64,000 bases of DNA. It comes from Phycisphaeraceae bacterium. GTDB lineage: Bacteria; Planctomycetota; Phycisphaerae; Phycisphaerales; SM1A02. The notes under the pieces were generated by a model that was given only the letters and a program-made list of their open reading frames with translations, searched no databases and was not told where the DNA came from. Position numbers and translations under genes: made by a program. The stretch spans positions 372,001-436,000 of the forward strand of contig JAHBWZ010000003.1 in the NCBI GenBank assembly GCA_019636755.1. The letters run 5' to 3'. Positions 16,001 through 23,710 of this stretch are shown here, piece after piece; the first letter of the stretch is position 1, and every line of letters begins with the position of its first letter.

Positions 16001-18208
16001 ATGGCCAGTCCGCCCTCTGCTCCCTCCTGCCCGCCACGCGCGGAAATCCGGCCCGCGGCGCTGCTGCTGGCGCTGGTCGCGGCGCTCCCGCTGGTGCTCG
16101 TCCTGGCGCGCGGCGGCGAGGCCATCCCCGCCGTCGGGCCGGCGCTGATCGCCGGACTCTGGCCGGTCGGGACCTGGTTCGCAGGGGCCGGCGGGCTTGC
16201 GGTCATCCTGCACCGCGCCGGTCTCGGGGCGCGCCGCGAGCCGCTGCTCTCCCTCGCCCTCGGGATGGCCGTGTTTCTCTGCCTCGCGGCGGCGCTCGGA
16301 CGCGCGGGCCTGCTCAACCGTGCGACGGCCTGGCTGCTCTGCGCCGCGCCGTGCGCCCTGGCGGTCCCGGTGCTTCGCCGCGGCAGGCCGTGGTCATCGT
16401 TCCGTCCGCCGCCGCGGATCGACGCGCTCTGGCTGGCCGCGCTTCCGCCGGCGGCAACACTGATCGTCGCCGCCCTCTGCCCGCCGGGGCTGCTCTGGCG
16501 AAGCGAGTTCGGCGGCTACGACGTGCTCTCGTACCACCTGCAGCTTCCCGCGGAGTGGCTCGCGGACGGACGCGTGTCCGGCCTCACGCACAACGTCTAC
16601 AGCTTCCTCCCCTCCTTCGTGGAGGTCGCGTTTCTGCATCTCGCCCTGCTGCATCCGCACGACGCACACACGGCGGTCCTTGCCGCCGCCGTACCGTCGC
16701 AGCTCCTCCACGCGCTCATCCTGGGCCTCGCGATCCTGCTCGCGGGGCGTGCGGCCGTGCTGCTCGCCCCGGACGCGCCCGGGGCGCGCCGCGGCGGCGC
16801 CGTGACGATCCTGCTCCTGCTCGGCACGCCGTGGCTGATCGTGACCGGGTCGCTCGCGTACAACGAGGCGCCGCTGGTGCTGGCACTCGCCGCGGGCCTC
16901 GTGGCATTGCTCCGGTCGCATCGCGCCGGCGATGCCGGGACGCCGCCCGACCACCACGACGATCGCATACCGGCGCGCCGCCTCTGGATTCCCCTCGCCC
17001 TGCTGGTCGGTGCGGCATGCGGCGCCAAGCCGACCGCGCTCTTCCTGGTCGGCGCACCGCTCGCCGCCGCGCTGCTGATCCTGGCCCCGCCCCGCACCGG
17101 TGCAGGGCTGGTGCGATGCGTGCTCATCGGGGGCGCCGTCGGCGCGCTCCCGCTGATCCCCTGGCTCGCCCAGAATGGCTCGGCAACCGGGAATCCGCTG
17201 TTCCCGTTCGCGACGGGCGTCTTCGGGACCGGACACTGGAGCGCGGCACAGGCGGAGCGCTGGGCCGCCGCGCACGGACCCCCGGCGATCGACCCGGGCG
17301 CTGCCTGCGCAGCACTCGTGCATCGGTTTCTCCGGCCCGGGATCGGCCCCGCACCGGCGTCCCTTGCCGGCGAGCCCTGGCTGCCGCAATGGTCGCTGCT
17401 GCCCGTCCTCGGACTCGCGAGCGCCGGCATGCTCGCCGCCCGACTGCGGTCCGCGCCGCCGGTCGCGCGCGGTCCGGTCATCGCGCTCCTGCTCATGCTG
17501 GCCGTCCAGGTTCTCGCGTGGCTGCTTCTCACGCACCAGCAGTCACGGTTCCTCCTCCCCGCAGCCGTTCCGCTGGCGCTCTGCGCGGCGCTGCTCATCT
17601 CCGGGGTCTCCCGGTCCCCCGGGCGACCGTCCCCCGGGCGGGTGTGGTCCGGGCTCGGCGCGGCGGCACTCGCACTCTGGTGCCTGCTTCCGCCGATCCT
17701 GCTGCGCGGAGAAAGCGCCGACGGTCGCGAACCGCTGGCCCTGATCGGTCACATCGACCTCCTCACCGGTGATGCGTTCCGCGACGCCGCCCGGTCGGGC
17801 GACCTGGATCCCCGCGCCATCGCGGCGCTCGGTCCCCCGCTCTGGATCAATCACCTGCTCGGGGCGGAGGCGCGGATCCTCGGCGTCGGATTCGCGACGC
17901 CGCTCTACATCCGTCACGCAGGGCTGGTCTACGCCACGGTCTGGGATGACGGCCCGATGCCGGCGTTCGTGCGAGACCACCAGGACCGCGACGCGCTCAT
18001 CGGGGCGCTGCGCGCCGCCGGTGTCACGCACCTGCTTGTCGATGAGACGATGCTCCGGGTCTGGAGGCGGAGCGGCTGGCTCGATCCCGCGCTCACCGAC
18101 GGCACCATCGCCGCCGTGGTCGGCGCACTCTCACCACCGATGCAACGGCATCCATCCGGACTCTCGCTGTATGCGCTGTCGCCGGCGCCCCGCCTCAGCC
18201 CGCGGTGA
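16001..18208 (+). CDS. Polytopic membrane protein, GT-C glycosyltransferase-like
   Basis: A 735-residue integral membrane protein with at least ten hydrophobic segments spread over residues about 15-570 and a soluble C-terminal domain. After the first helices, GGYDVLSYHLQLPAEWLADGRV resembles the first lumenal loop of GT-C enzymes (ArnT/PMT-like), where an aspartate and YHL near 'xxYHLPxxxxxxxxGR' are typical. LAYNEAPLVLALAAGL and ACGAKPTALFL fit the following helices. These enzymes move a sugar from a polyprenyl-phosphate donor to an acceptor on the outer face of the membrane. The substrate cannot be inferred. It diverges from flgI with 125 bases between and overlaps the convergent zinc-ribbon gene by 14 bases. 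ATG at 16001 was taken as the first start. Confidence 0.6.
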   Translation: MASPPSAPSCPPRAEIRPAALLLALVAALPLVLVLARGGEAIPAVGPALIAGLWPVGTWFAGAGGLAVILHRAGLGARREPLLSLALGMAVFLCLAAALGRAGLLNRATAWLLCAAPCALAVPVLRRGRPWSSFRPPPRIDALWLAALPPAATLIVAALCPPGLLWRSEFGGYDVLSYHLQLPAEWLADGRVSGLTHNVYSFLPSFVEVAFLHLALLHPHDAHTAVLAAAVPSQLLHALILGLAILLAGRAAVLLAPDAPGARRGGAVTILLLLGTPWLIVTGSLAYNEAPLVLALAAGLVALLRSHRAGDAGTPPDHHDDRIPARRLWIPLALLVGAACGAKPTALFLVGAPLAAALLILAPPRTGAGLVRCVLIGGAVGALPLIPWLAQNGSATGNPLFPFATGVFGTGHWSAAQAERWAAAHGPPAIDPGAACAALVHRFLRPGIGPAPASLAGEPWLPQWSLLPVLGLASAGMLAARLRSAPPVARGPVIALLLMLAVQVLAWLLLTHQQSRFLLPAAVPLALCAALLISGVSRSPGRPSPGRVWSGLGAAALALWCLLPPILLRGESADGREPLALIGHIDLLTGDAFRDAARSGDLDPRAIAALGPPLWINHLLGAEARILGVGFATPLYIRHAGLVYATVWDDGPMPAFVRDHQDRDALIGALRAAGVTHLLVDETMLRVWRRSGWLDPALTDGTIAAVVGALSPPMQRHPSGLSLYALSPAPRLSPR

Positions 18209-18962
18209 TCGCCCGACCCGCGAGGAATGCCAGCGGCAGGAGGATCACCAGCGCGAAGATGCATCCCAGCGCCATCCAGCGCAGCGCCCGGCGCTGACGC
18301 TCCACTTCCGCCCGCAGCATCCGCAGGACGGCCTGGTCCACCGGGTCCGACCGTTCGAGTCGATCCGCGTCGGGCGCGCTCGCGGAGGATGCACCGACGG
18401 TGCCTCCATGGTCCGGCTGCGAGGCTCCCGGCCCCGGCGCCGGCGCCGGCCGAGCCGGGCGTCGGACCGGAAGCGAGATGAGATCGCTGTCCGGGGCGAA
18501 CGCGGAGAGGCCCGTGGGCGCCGGCGGCGGCGGCATCCAGCCGAGGTCGGACTCGTCCAGCGCCCCGAAGTCCCGCCGGTCCGGATAGGCGCCGAATGCC
18601 GCGTGACATACGGCGCAACGATGGCTCGTGGGCTCGACATGCGCATCGCAGGCGTGACAGTACCCCAGGTGATGGGCCAGTCCCGGCGCCCGCCGCGCGA
18701 CCGTCCAGAGCTGGCGCGTGGTCGGCCCCCGGACGACGGTGTAGCGGTCGATCTCGCCCGCGTGAATCGCGTCGATGATGGACTCGAGTCTTCGACCCGG
18801 CTGGAACGGCTGCTCCGGATCGCGCACGAACCACGGGCCCATCAGCGACAGGCGACCGGCGCGAAGCGACGGGTCGAGCCGTGACGTGCAGGCGCGGCAC
18901 ACATCCCGCTCCCCCTGCGCTTCACCGCAGTACGGACATACCAGCATCCGGACTCTGGTCAT
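18195..18962 (-). CDS. Zinc-ribbon protein with C-terminal membrane anchor
   Basis: A 255-residue protein of unknown function. Two Cys-rich ribbons stand out: CPYCGEAQ...CRAC at the N-terminus and CHACDAHVEP...CAVC near residue 100. Between them is a segment, GPWFVRDPEQPFQPG and RYTVVRGPTTRQLWTVARR, that looks like a GYF-like 'display' module. A Pro/Ala-rich linker leads to a charged helix and a single transmembrane helix near the end (WMALGCIFALVILLPLAFLA). The domain order suggests a cytoplasmic, membrane-tethered adaptor. Start is ATG at 18962 (MTRVRMLVCPYC) or 18947; the longer frame to 19076 overlaps the divergent gene. Confidence 0.7.
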   Translation of the reverse strand: MTRVRMLVCPYCGEAQGERDVCRACTSRLDPSLRAGRLSLMGPWFVRDPEQPFQPGRRLESIIDAIHAGEIDRYTVVRGPTTRQLWTVARRAPGLAHHLGYCHACDAHVEPTSHRCAVCHAAFGAYPDRRDFGALDESDLGWMPPPPAPTGLSAFAPDSDLISLPVRRPARPAPAPGPGASQPDHGGTVGASSASAPDADRLERSDPVDQAVLRMLRAEVERQRRALRWMALGCIFALVILLPLAFLAGRAITAG

Positions 18963-19052
18963 AGACTGCGCGCTCGCTCCCGGCGCCGGCGGCGGCGTGC
19001 GGCCTGACCCGGCCGCGTCGGCCCGGCGCTCTCCGGCACGGGATTCCTCACC

Positions 19053-20138
19053 ATGAAGCATCGGCATTCTCTCCACAGGGGTCCATCGCTGATCCCGGCC
19101 GTCGCACTCGCAGTCGCCTTCGGCTGCTCTTCATCCGGACGGGGCCCGGGCCCGGATCCGTCCGCGGCGCGAAGTCCGTCCCGGGGCGCGGGCAACGGCA
19201 CTGCGCCGGCCGAGGCCTGGCCGGCAGACGCGTCCGGCGGCCGGGCGATCGGGCCGTCGACGGACGCCACCCGGGATCGACTGCCGCAGGTGTCCACGGT
19301 GATCGACGCCAGGCCGGTCGCCCTGCTCGATGGATACGCCATCCACTGGGCAGATCTGCGCGAGGCCCTGGGAGAAGCCGCCGGCGCCGAGGTGCTTCGG
19401 GAGATCATCCTGGATGCCGGGCTGGATCGGCTGGCCCGCGAGCGCGGCGTGGTCGTGCGGGATGCGGACCTCGCCGAGGAGCGCCGGACGCTCCTGGCGT
19501 CGCTTCACCCGGATCCCGCCACCGCGATCCGGCTGCTGGACGATCTCACCCGGCAGCGCGGCCTGGGCCCGGTCCGGTTCGCCGGACTGATCCGACGGAC
19601 CGCGATCATGCGGGCGCTCGTCCGGGATGACGTCCGGCCCTCGGAGCGCGCCGTCGACGATCTCATCGACGCGCGGTACGGGGCCAGACGCTCGGTGCGG
19701 ATCCTGACCACGGCATCGCTGGAGGCGCTCGACGAAGCCGTCCGAGAGATCGCCGCGGGTGCATCCTTTGCCGAGACCGCGGTCCGCCATTCGACCGATG
19801 CCAGCGCCGCGCGCGGCGGACTGATCGCCGGGATCTCCAGGCGGGACCCCAGTTACCCGGAGGCGATCCGGACCGCGGCATGGCGGCTGTCGGTCCCGGG
19901 CTCCCGTTCCGATCCGATCCGGCTCGGCAGCGGATACGCCATCCTGCAGTTCGTCGACGAAACTCCGGAGAAGGACTACGAGCCGGCGACCGCACGCGCT
20001 GAGGCGGCTGCGGAATCCAGGCTCGCGCAGGAGCGGATCCTGATGGACGAGGTGGCCCGTCGCATCCTGCAGTCGGCCCGCCTCACGTTCTTCGACCGCG
20101 GCATGGAGGAGTCATGGCGTCGGGGGCCGCGCGAGTAG
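19053..20138 (+). CDS. Parvulin-like peptidyl-prolyl isomerase lipoprotein (SurA/PpiC type)
   Basis: A 361-residue exported protein. A basic N-terminus and hydrophobic stretch end at VAFGC, so Cys25 is a probable lipidation site. A Ser/Pro/Gly-rich linker follows, then a SurA-like helical region (VALLDGYAIHWADLREALGE). Residues about 205-310 are the PPIC domain: GASFAETAVRHSTDASAARG, then GYAILQFVDETP. Such proteins assist folding of outer-membrane or secreted proteins. It is divergent from the zinc-ribbon gene and ends 4 bases from the convergent symporter. The N-terminal linker is longer than usual. Confidence 0.8.
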   Translation: MKHRHSLHRGPSLIPAVALAVAFGCSSSGRGPGPDPSAARSPSRGAGNGTAPAEAWPADASGGRAIGPSTDATRDRLPQVSTVIDARPVALLDGYAIHWADLREALGEAAGAEVLREIILDAGLDRLARERGVVVRDADLAEERRTLLASLHPDPATAIRLLDDLTRQRGLGPVRFAGLIRRTAIMRALVRDDVRPSERAVDDLIDARYGARRSVRILTTASLEALDEAVREIAAGASFAETAVRHSTDASAARGGLIAGISRRDPSYPEAIRTAAWRLSVPGSRSDPIRLGSGYAILQFVDETPEKDYEPATARAEAAAESRLAQERILMDEVARRILQSARLTFFDRGMEESWRRGPRE

Positions 20139-20142
20139 CCGC

Positions 20143-21690
20143 TCAGCGGGCGGTGCCGGCTCGCCCGGACGGTCCGGCGCGCCGGCCGGCGGCGACGCTG
20201 ACCGCGACATTCACCAGCATCGCGGCGCCGAACGCCAGCGGGAGGTTGTAGACCTCCACGTCGCCGATGCGGTTCTCCATGACGCTGACCCAGGCGATCG
20301 GCAGGATGAATCCGACCAGCATGCCTGCGATGCATCCGGCGTAGGTGGCCCGGCGCCAGAGCAGGATGAGGATGAGCTGCGGTCCGAACGCGGCGCCCAG
20401 GACAGCCCATCCGTACGTCAGCACATAGCGGTACACGTTGACGTCCTGGTCGATGACGAGCAGCACCGCGCCGATTCCCAGCAGCATCAGGACAGCCCGG
20501 TTGAGCGACGGATGCGCACCCGTCGTGTCGCGTCGGATGATCCGGACCAGGAAGTCGTTGGAGACGGCGCTCGCGGCGATGACGAGCTGGCTGTCGGCCG
20601 TCGAGCAGATCGCGGCGAGAATGGCCGCCAGGACGAAGCCCGCAAGAACGCCCGGCAGCAGATTCGCGGCGGCGACGATGAGCGTGTTCTCCCGATCGAC
20701 CGCGCCCTCCGCGCCGGCGCCGTGTTCCAGGAAGACCAGCAGGCCCTCGCCCCACGCCGCACCGCCCTCGGCGAGTGCGCGGGCGCAGAGTCCGATCGTG
20801 ATCGCGCCCCAGACCACGAGCAGCATCCAGGATCCGGCGATCACGCCGGCGCGGCGTGCCTCGCCGGCGTCACGCATCGCCATGAACCGGACGAGGATGT
20901 GCGGCTGCCCCGGATAGCCGAAGTTCACGCCGAGCGCACCGGCGCCGAGGATGAATCCGATGGTCGCCAGGAGTGTTCCGTCGGGGATCCAGCCGACCAG
21001 CGCCGGGTCCGCGTCCCGAAGATGCTCGACGACGAAGCCGTAGCCACCGTGCTGGAGCAGGACCAGCAGCGGGAATCCGGCGAGTGCGCCGATCATGACG
21101 ATCGCCTGGAGAAAGTCCGTCCAGCACGCGGCGCGGAACCCTCCGATGATGGTGTACGCGAGGACCACCCCGGCCCCGATCAGGACGCCGTGCACGTATC
21201 CGACCTGCCCGCCAAGGGCGAAGTCGAACGCCTTCCCGGCCGCCGCCATCTGCGCCGACGCGTAGAGCAGCATCGCCACCAGGATCACGATCACGGAGAG
21301 GACCCGGAGAACCGGGAGGCGCTCGGCGAAGTGCCGGGCGAAGAAGTCCGGCAGCGTCAGCGCGCCGAGCCGGACGCTCGCATCGCGCAGCCGCCCGGCC
21401 ATGACGAACCAGTTGAAGACATAGCCGACGACCAGGCCCGGCACCAGCCAGTACGCCTGCAGTCCCGCCTTGAAGGCGAGGCCCACGAGCCCCATCGTGA
21501 CCCACGCGGATTCGGCGGATGCGCCCGCGCTGAGCGCGGCCATCCAGGGTCCGAGCGTCCGACCGGCCAGGAAGTAATCCTCGTCGTCACGCCGGCCGAA
21601 CCACGCGGCGCGCAGGCCCACCAGCACGATGATCAGCGTGTAGGCGGCGAACGAGAGCACGATCGTGCCGTTGAACGGCATCTCGCCCAT
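20143..21690 (-). CDS. Sodium:solute symporter (SSS family, PutP-like)
   Basis: A 515-residue protein with about 13 hydrophobic segments. The N-terminus contains a first helix (TLIIVLVGLRAAW), a loop with DDEDYFLAGRTLGPWMAALS, and the SAGASAESAWVTMG sodium-site region typical of the sodium/proline (PutP) branch. FGYPGQPHILVRFMA is a diagnostic PutP-like motif. AAICSTADSQLVIAASAVSNDF in the ninth core helix carries the conserved Ser/Thr sodium ligands. Function: sodium-coupled uptake of an organic solute, possibly proline; the substrate is not fixed by sequence reading. The start is ATG at 21690, with a TAGCAT box only 8 bases upstream and no Shine-Dalgarno. Confidence 0.9.
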   Translation of the reverse strand: MGEMPFNGTIVLSFAAYTLIIVLVGLRAAWFGRRDDEDYFLAGRTLGPWMAALSAGASAESAWVTMGLVGLAFKAGLQAYWLVPGLVVGYVFNWFVMAGRLRDASVRLGALTLPDFFARHFAERLPVLRVLSVIVILVAMLLYASAQMAAAGKAFDFALGGQVGYVHGVLIGAGVVLAYTIIGGFRAACWTDFLQAIVMIGALAGFPLLVLLQHGGYGFVVEHLRDADPALVGWIPDGTLLATIGFILGAGALGVNFGYPGQPHILVRFMAMRDAGEARRAGVIAGSWMLLVVWGAITIGLCARALAEGGAAWGEGLLVFLEHGAGAEGAVDRENTLIVAAANLLPGVLAGFVLAAILAAICSTADSQLVIAASAVSNDFLVRIIRRDTTGAHPSLNRAVLMLLGIGAVLLVIDQDVNVYRYVLTYGWAVLGAAFGPQLILILLWRRATYAGCIAGMLVGFILPIAWVSVMENRIGDVEVYNLPLAFGAAMLVNVAVSVAAGRRAGPSGRAGTAR

Positions 21691-21698
21691 GCCCGGTC

Positions 21699-21704
21699 AT
21701 GCTA
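21699..21704 (-). promoter_or_regulatory. Possible leaderless -10 box of the symporter gene
   Basis: On the minus strand TAGCAT (21704-21699) is followed by eight bases and the ATG at 21690. No -35 hexamer is evident. Confidence 0.3.
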
Positions 21705-21784
21705 CCAGCCCGGCGGTGGAGGCCGGCCGGTGAATGCGTCCGTCCGGAACGGACGCCGGAAAGTCGCGGACCCGGGCGATGCAG

Positions 21785-22366
21785 TCAGTAGACGACGGCG
21801 TGTGCCCGTTCGATCGCGTCGATCACCTGCCGGACCGTGAACGGCTTGCGGATCGCGCCGTCGTAGCCCTGGTGGGTGAGCTGGGCGACCTGCCCGTCGG
21901 TCAGCTTGCCGCTCATGGCGATCACGCGGGTCACCTGGAGATCGTCGCTCTCACGGAGAACGCGGCAGACCTCGGTCCCGGACGACTCGGACAGGTGGAT
22001 ATCGAGCAGCATGACGTGCGGCCGGAAGCGCTCGCACTCCACGCCCGCGGCGAAGGCGCTGGACACGGTCCTCATCTCGTACTTGGTCTGCTCCGCCAGG
22101 ACATCACGGAGCTTCGTCGCGACGCCCGAGTCCGGGTCGACGATCAGGACGCGCGTCGTCCCCGACATCAGGCCGTCGAGCGGGATGCCGTGGTTCTTCA
22201 TGAACCGGACAAGGCTCGAGACCGGGATGCGCCGGTCCTTCGATCCGGGGATCCGGTACCCCTTGAGCTGACCGGAGTCGAACCACTTGCTGACCGTCCG
22301 CGAGGCGACGTTGCAGATCTTGGCTACTTCACCCGTCGTGAGCACGTCGCGATCAAAGAGATTCAT
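21785..22366 (-). CDS. Regulator with N-terminal excisionase-like HTH and C-terminal receiver domain
   Basis: A 193-residue protein. Residues about 8-60 form a MerR/excisionase-type winged helix (VLTTGEVAKICNVASRTVSKW, then GYRIPGSKDRRIPVSSLVRF). Residues about 71-193 are a response-regulator receiver domain: acidic pair near D77/D79, phospho-acceptor D122 in LLDIHL, switch Ser152 in IAMSG and K174 in IRKPF. All key residues are present, so it should be phosphorylatable. The order (DNA-binding first, receiver last) is the reverse of normal response regulators. Start is ATG at 22366 with GAGGAA upstream; the longer frame to 22606 adds Arg-rich sequence that overlaps the divergent oxygenase gene. 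No histidine kinase is adjacent. Confidence 0.85.
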   Translation of the reverse strand: MNLFDRDVLTTGEVAKICNVASRTVSKWFDSGQLKGYRIPGSKDRRIPVSSLVRFMKNHGIPLDGLMSGTTRVLIVDPDSGVATKLRDVLAEQTKYEMRTVSSAFAAGVECERFRPHVMLLDIHLSESSGTEVCRVLRESDDLQVTRVIAMSGKLTDGQVAQLTHQGYDGAIRKPFTVRQVIDAIERAHAVVY

Positions 22367-22578
22367 GGAGTTCCTCTTCGAGAGTTCCTGGATGCTGATC
22401 GGTGCAGCCGGGTCGCACCGTCGAGCGGCTCGCTCTGGGCGACCCGCGCCACTTCGATCGGTCGAATCGGGCAGTCGGTTCATCCGGACTGCGAAGAAGA
22501 ATCCCGCTGCGACCCCGGGACGGGCGCGCCGGTCACCGGTACACCGGACAGGAGACGTCCGGAAACGGAGCGCCCCCG

Positions 22579-22584
22579 TATCCT
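22579..22584 (+). promoter_or_regulatory. Possible leaderless -10 box of the Rieske oxygenase gene
   Basis: TATCCT is followed by six bases and then the ATG at 22591. No -35 hexamer is evident. Confidence 0.3.
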
Positions 22585-22590
22585 TCCGGC

Positions 22591-23688
22591 ATGCATGAGC
22601 CACCATCGATCGATGCAGACATCACGCGTGCCCGGACGCTTCCCGCATGGTTCTACCGGTCTCCGGAGGTCCATGCGTGGGCGATCGAGCATGTCCTGGC
22701 GCGCTCGTGGCAGTTCACACCGGACATCGAACACGTGCGCAGCCCGCAGCAGGTCCGACCGTTCGAGTTCCTGCCCGGGTCGGTACCGGAGCCGCTCCTG
22801 CTGACGCGCGATCGTGATGATCGACTGCACTGCGTGTCGAACGTGTGCACGCACCGCGGTGCGCTCGTCGTCACCGACGGCGGCCGGGCCCCGCGACTGC
22901 GGTGCCCCTACCACGGCCGCTGCTTCTCGCTCGACGGGCGCTTCGAGCGGATGCCGGAGTTCGAGAGGACCTGCGACTTCCCGACCGCTGCGGACGACCT
23001 GCGGGCGCTTCCGCTGGAGTCGTTCGGGCGGTTTCTCCTGACCGCGATCGACCCGGTCGCGCCGTTCGAGGCACTGTTCGGGCCCATGGCCGCGCGATGC
23101 GGTCACCTGGCGCCGGCGCGCGCCATCCTCGATCCGACGAGATCCCGCGACTACCTGGTGTCCGCGAACTGGATGCTCTACTGCGAGAACTACCTGGAGG
23201 GGTTCCACATTCCCTTCGTGCATGCATCGCTGGAGGCCGTCCTGGACTACGGCGCCTATCGCACGGAGTGCTTCGAGTGGAGCAGCGTGCAGCTGGGGAT
23301 CGCCGGTGGTGACGAGGACCTCGTGCCGCTGCCGAAGGGCCACCCGGACGAGGGCGCCCGCGTCGCCGGCTACTACTGGTGGGTCTTCCCCAACCTCATG
23401 TTCAACCTGTACCCGTGGGGCATCTCGGTGAACATCGTGCAGCCGCTGGCGGTCGATCGCACGCGCGTCCGCTTCCTTGCGTACGTCGCCGACCCGTCGG
23501 CGCTGGAACACGGCGCGGGCGCGGGACTGGACCGCGTCGAGCGCGAGGACGAGGTCATCGTGGAGTCCGTGCAGCGCGGCATCGCGTCACGGATCTACAC
23601 GCACGGCCGGTATTCACCGACGCGTGAGCAGGGCGTGCACCACTTCCACCGGCTTCTCGCGGCGCGCTTCACGGCGACCGCCCGCTGA
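22591..23688 (+). CDS. Rieske non-heme iron oxygenase, alpha subunit type
   Basis: A 365-residue oxygenase component. The Rieske [2Fe-2S] ligands are C86 and H88 (CTHRG) and C105 and H108 (CPYHG). The catalytic domain has the mononuclear iron bridge ENYLEGFHIPFVH, with E199/N200, E203 and the ligands H206 and H211. Related enzymes hydroxylate or demethylate aromatics, quaternary amines (choline, carnitine, glycine betaine) or sterols. The YYWWVFPNLMFNLYPWG segment is closest, by eye, to the choline/betaine-type group, but the substrate is not certain. No reductase or ferredoxin gene is adjacent. Start is ATG at 22591; the longer frame to 22402 overlaps the divergent regulator. Confidence 0.9.
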   Translation: MHEPPSIDADITRARTLPAWFYRSPEVHAWAIEHVLARSWQFTPDIEHVRSPQQVRPFEFLPGSVPEPLLLTRDRDDRLHCVSNVCTHRGALVVTDGGRAPRLRCPYHGRCFSLDGRFERMPEFERTCDFPTAADDLRALPLESFGRFLLTAIDPVAPFEALFGPMAARCGHLAPARAILDPTRSRDYLVSANWMLYCENYLEGFHIPFVHASLEAVLDYGAYRTECFEWSSVQLGIAGGDEDLVPLPKGHPDEGARVAGYYWWVFPNLMFNLYPWGISVNIVQPLAVDRTRVRFLAYVADPSALEHGAGAGLDRVEREDEVIVESVQRGIASRIYTHGRYSPTREQGVHHFHRLLAARFTATAR

Positions 23689-23710
23689 GCGCTCGACGGA
23701 TGCGGACACC

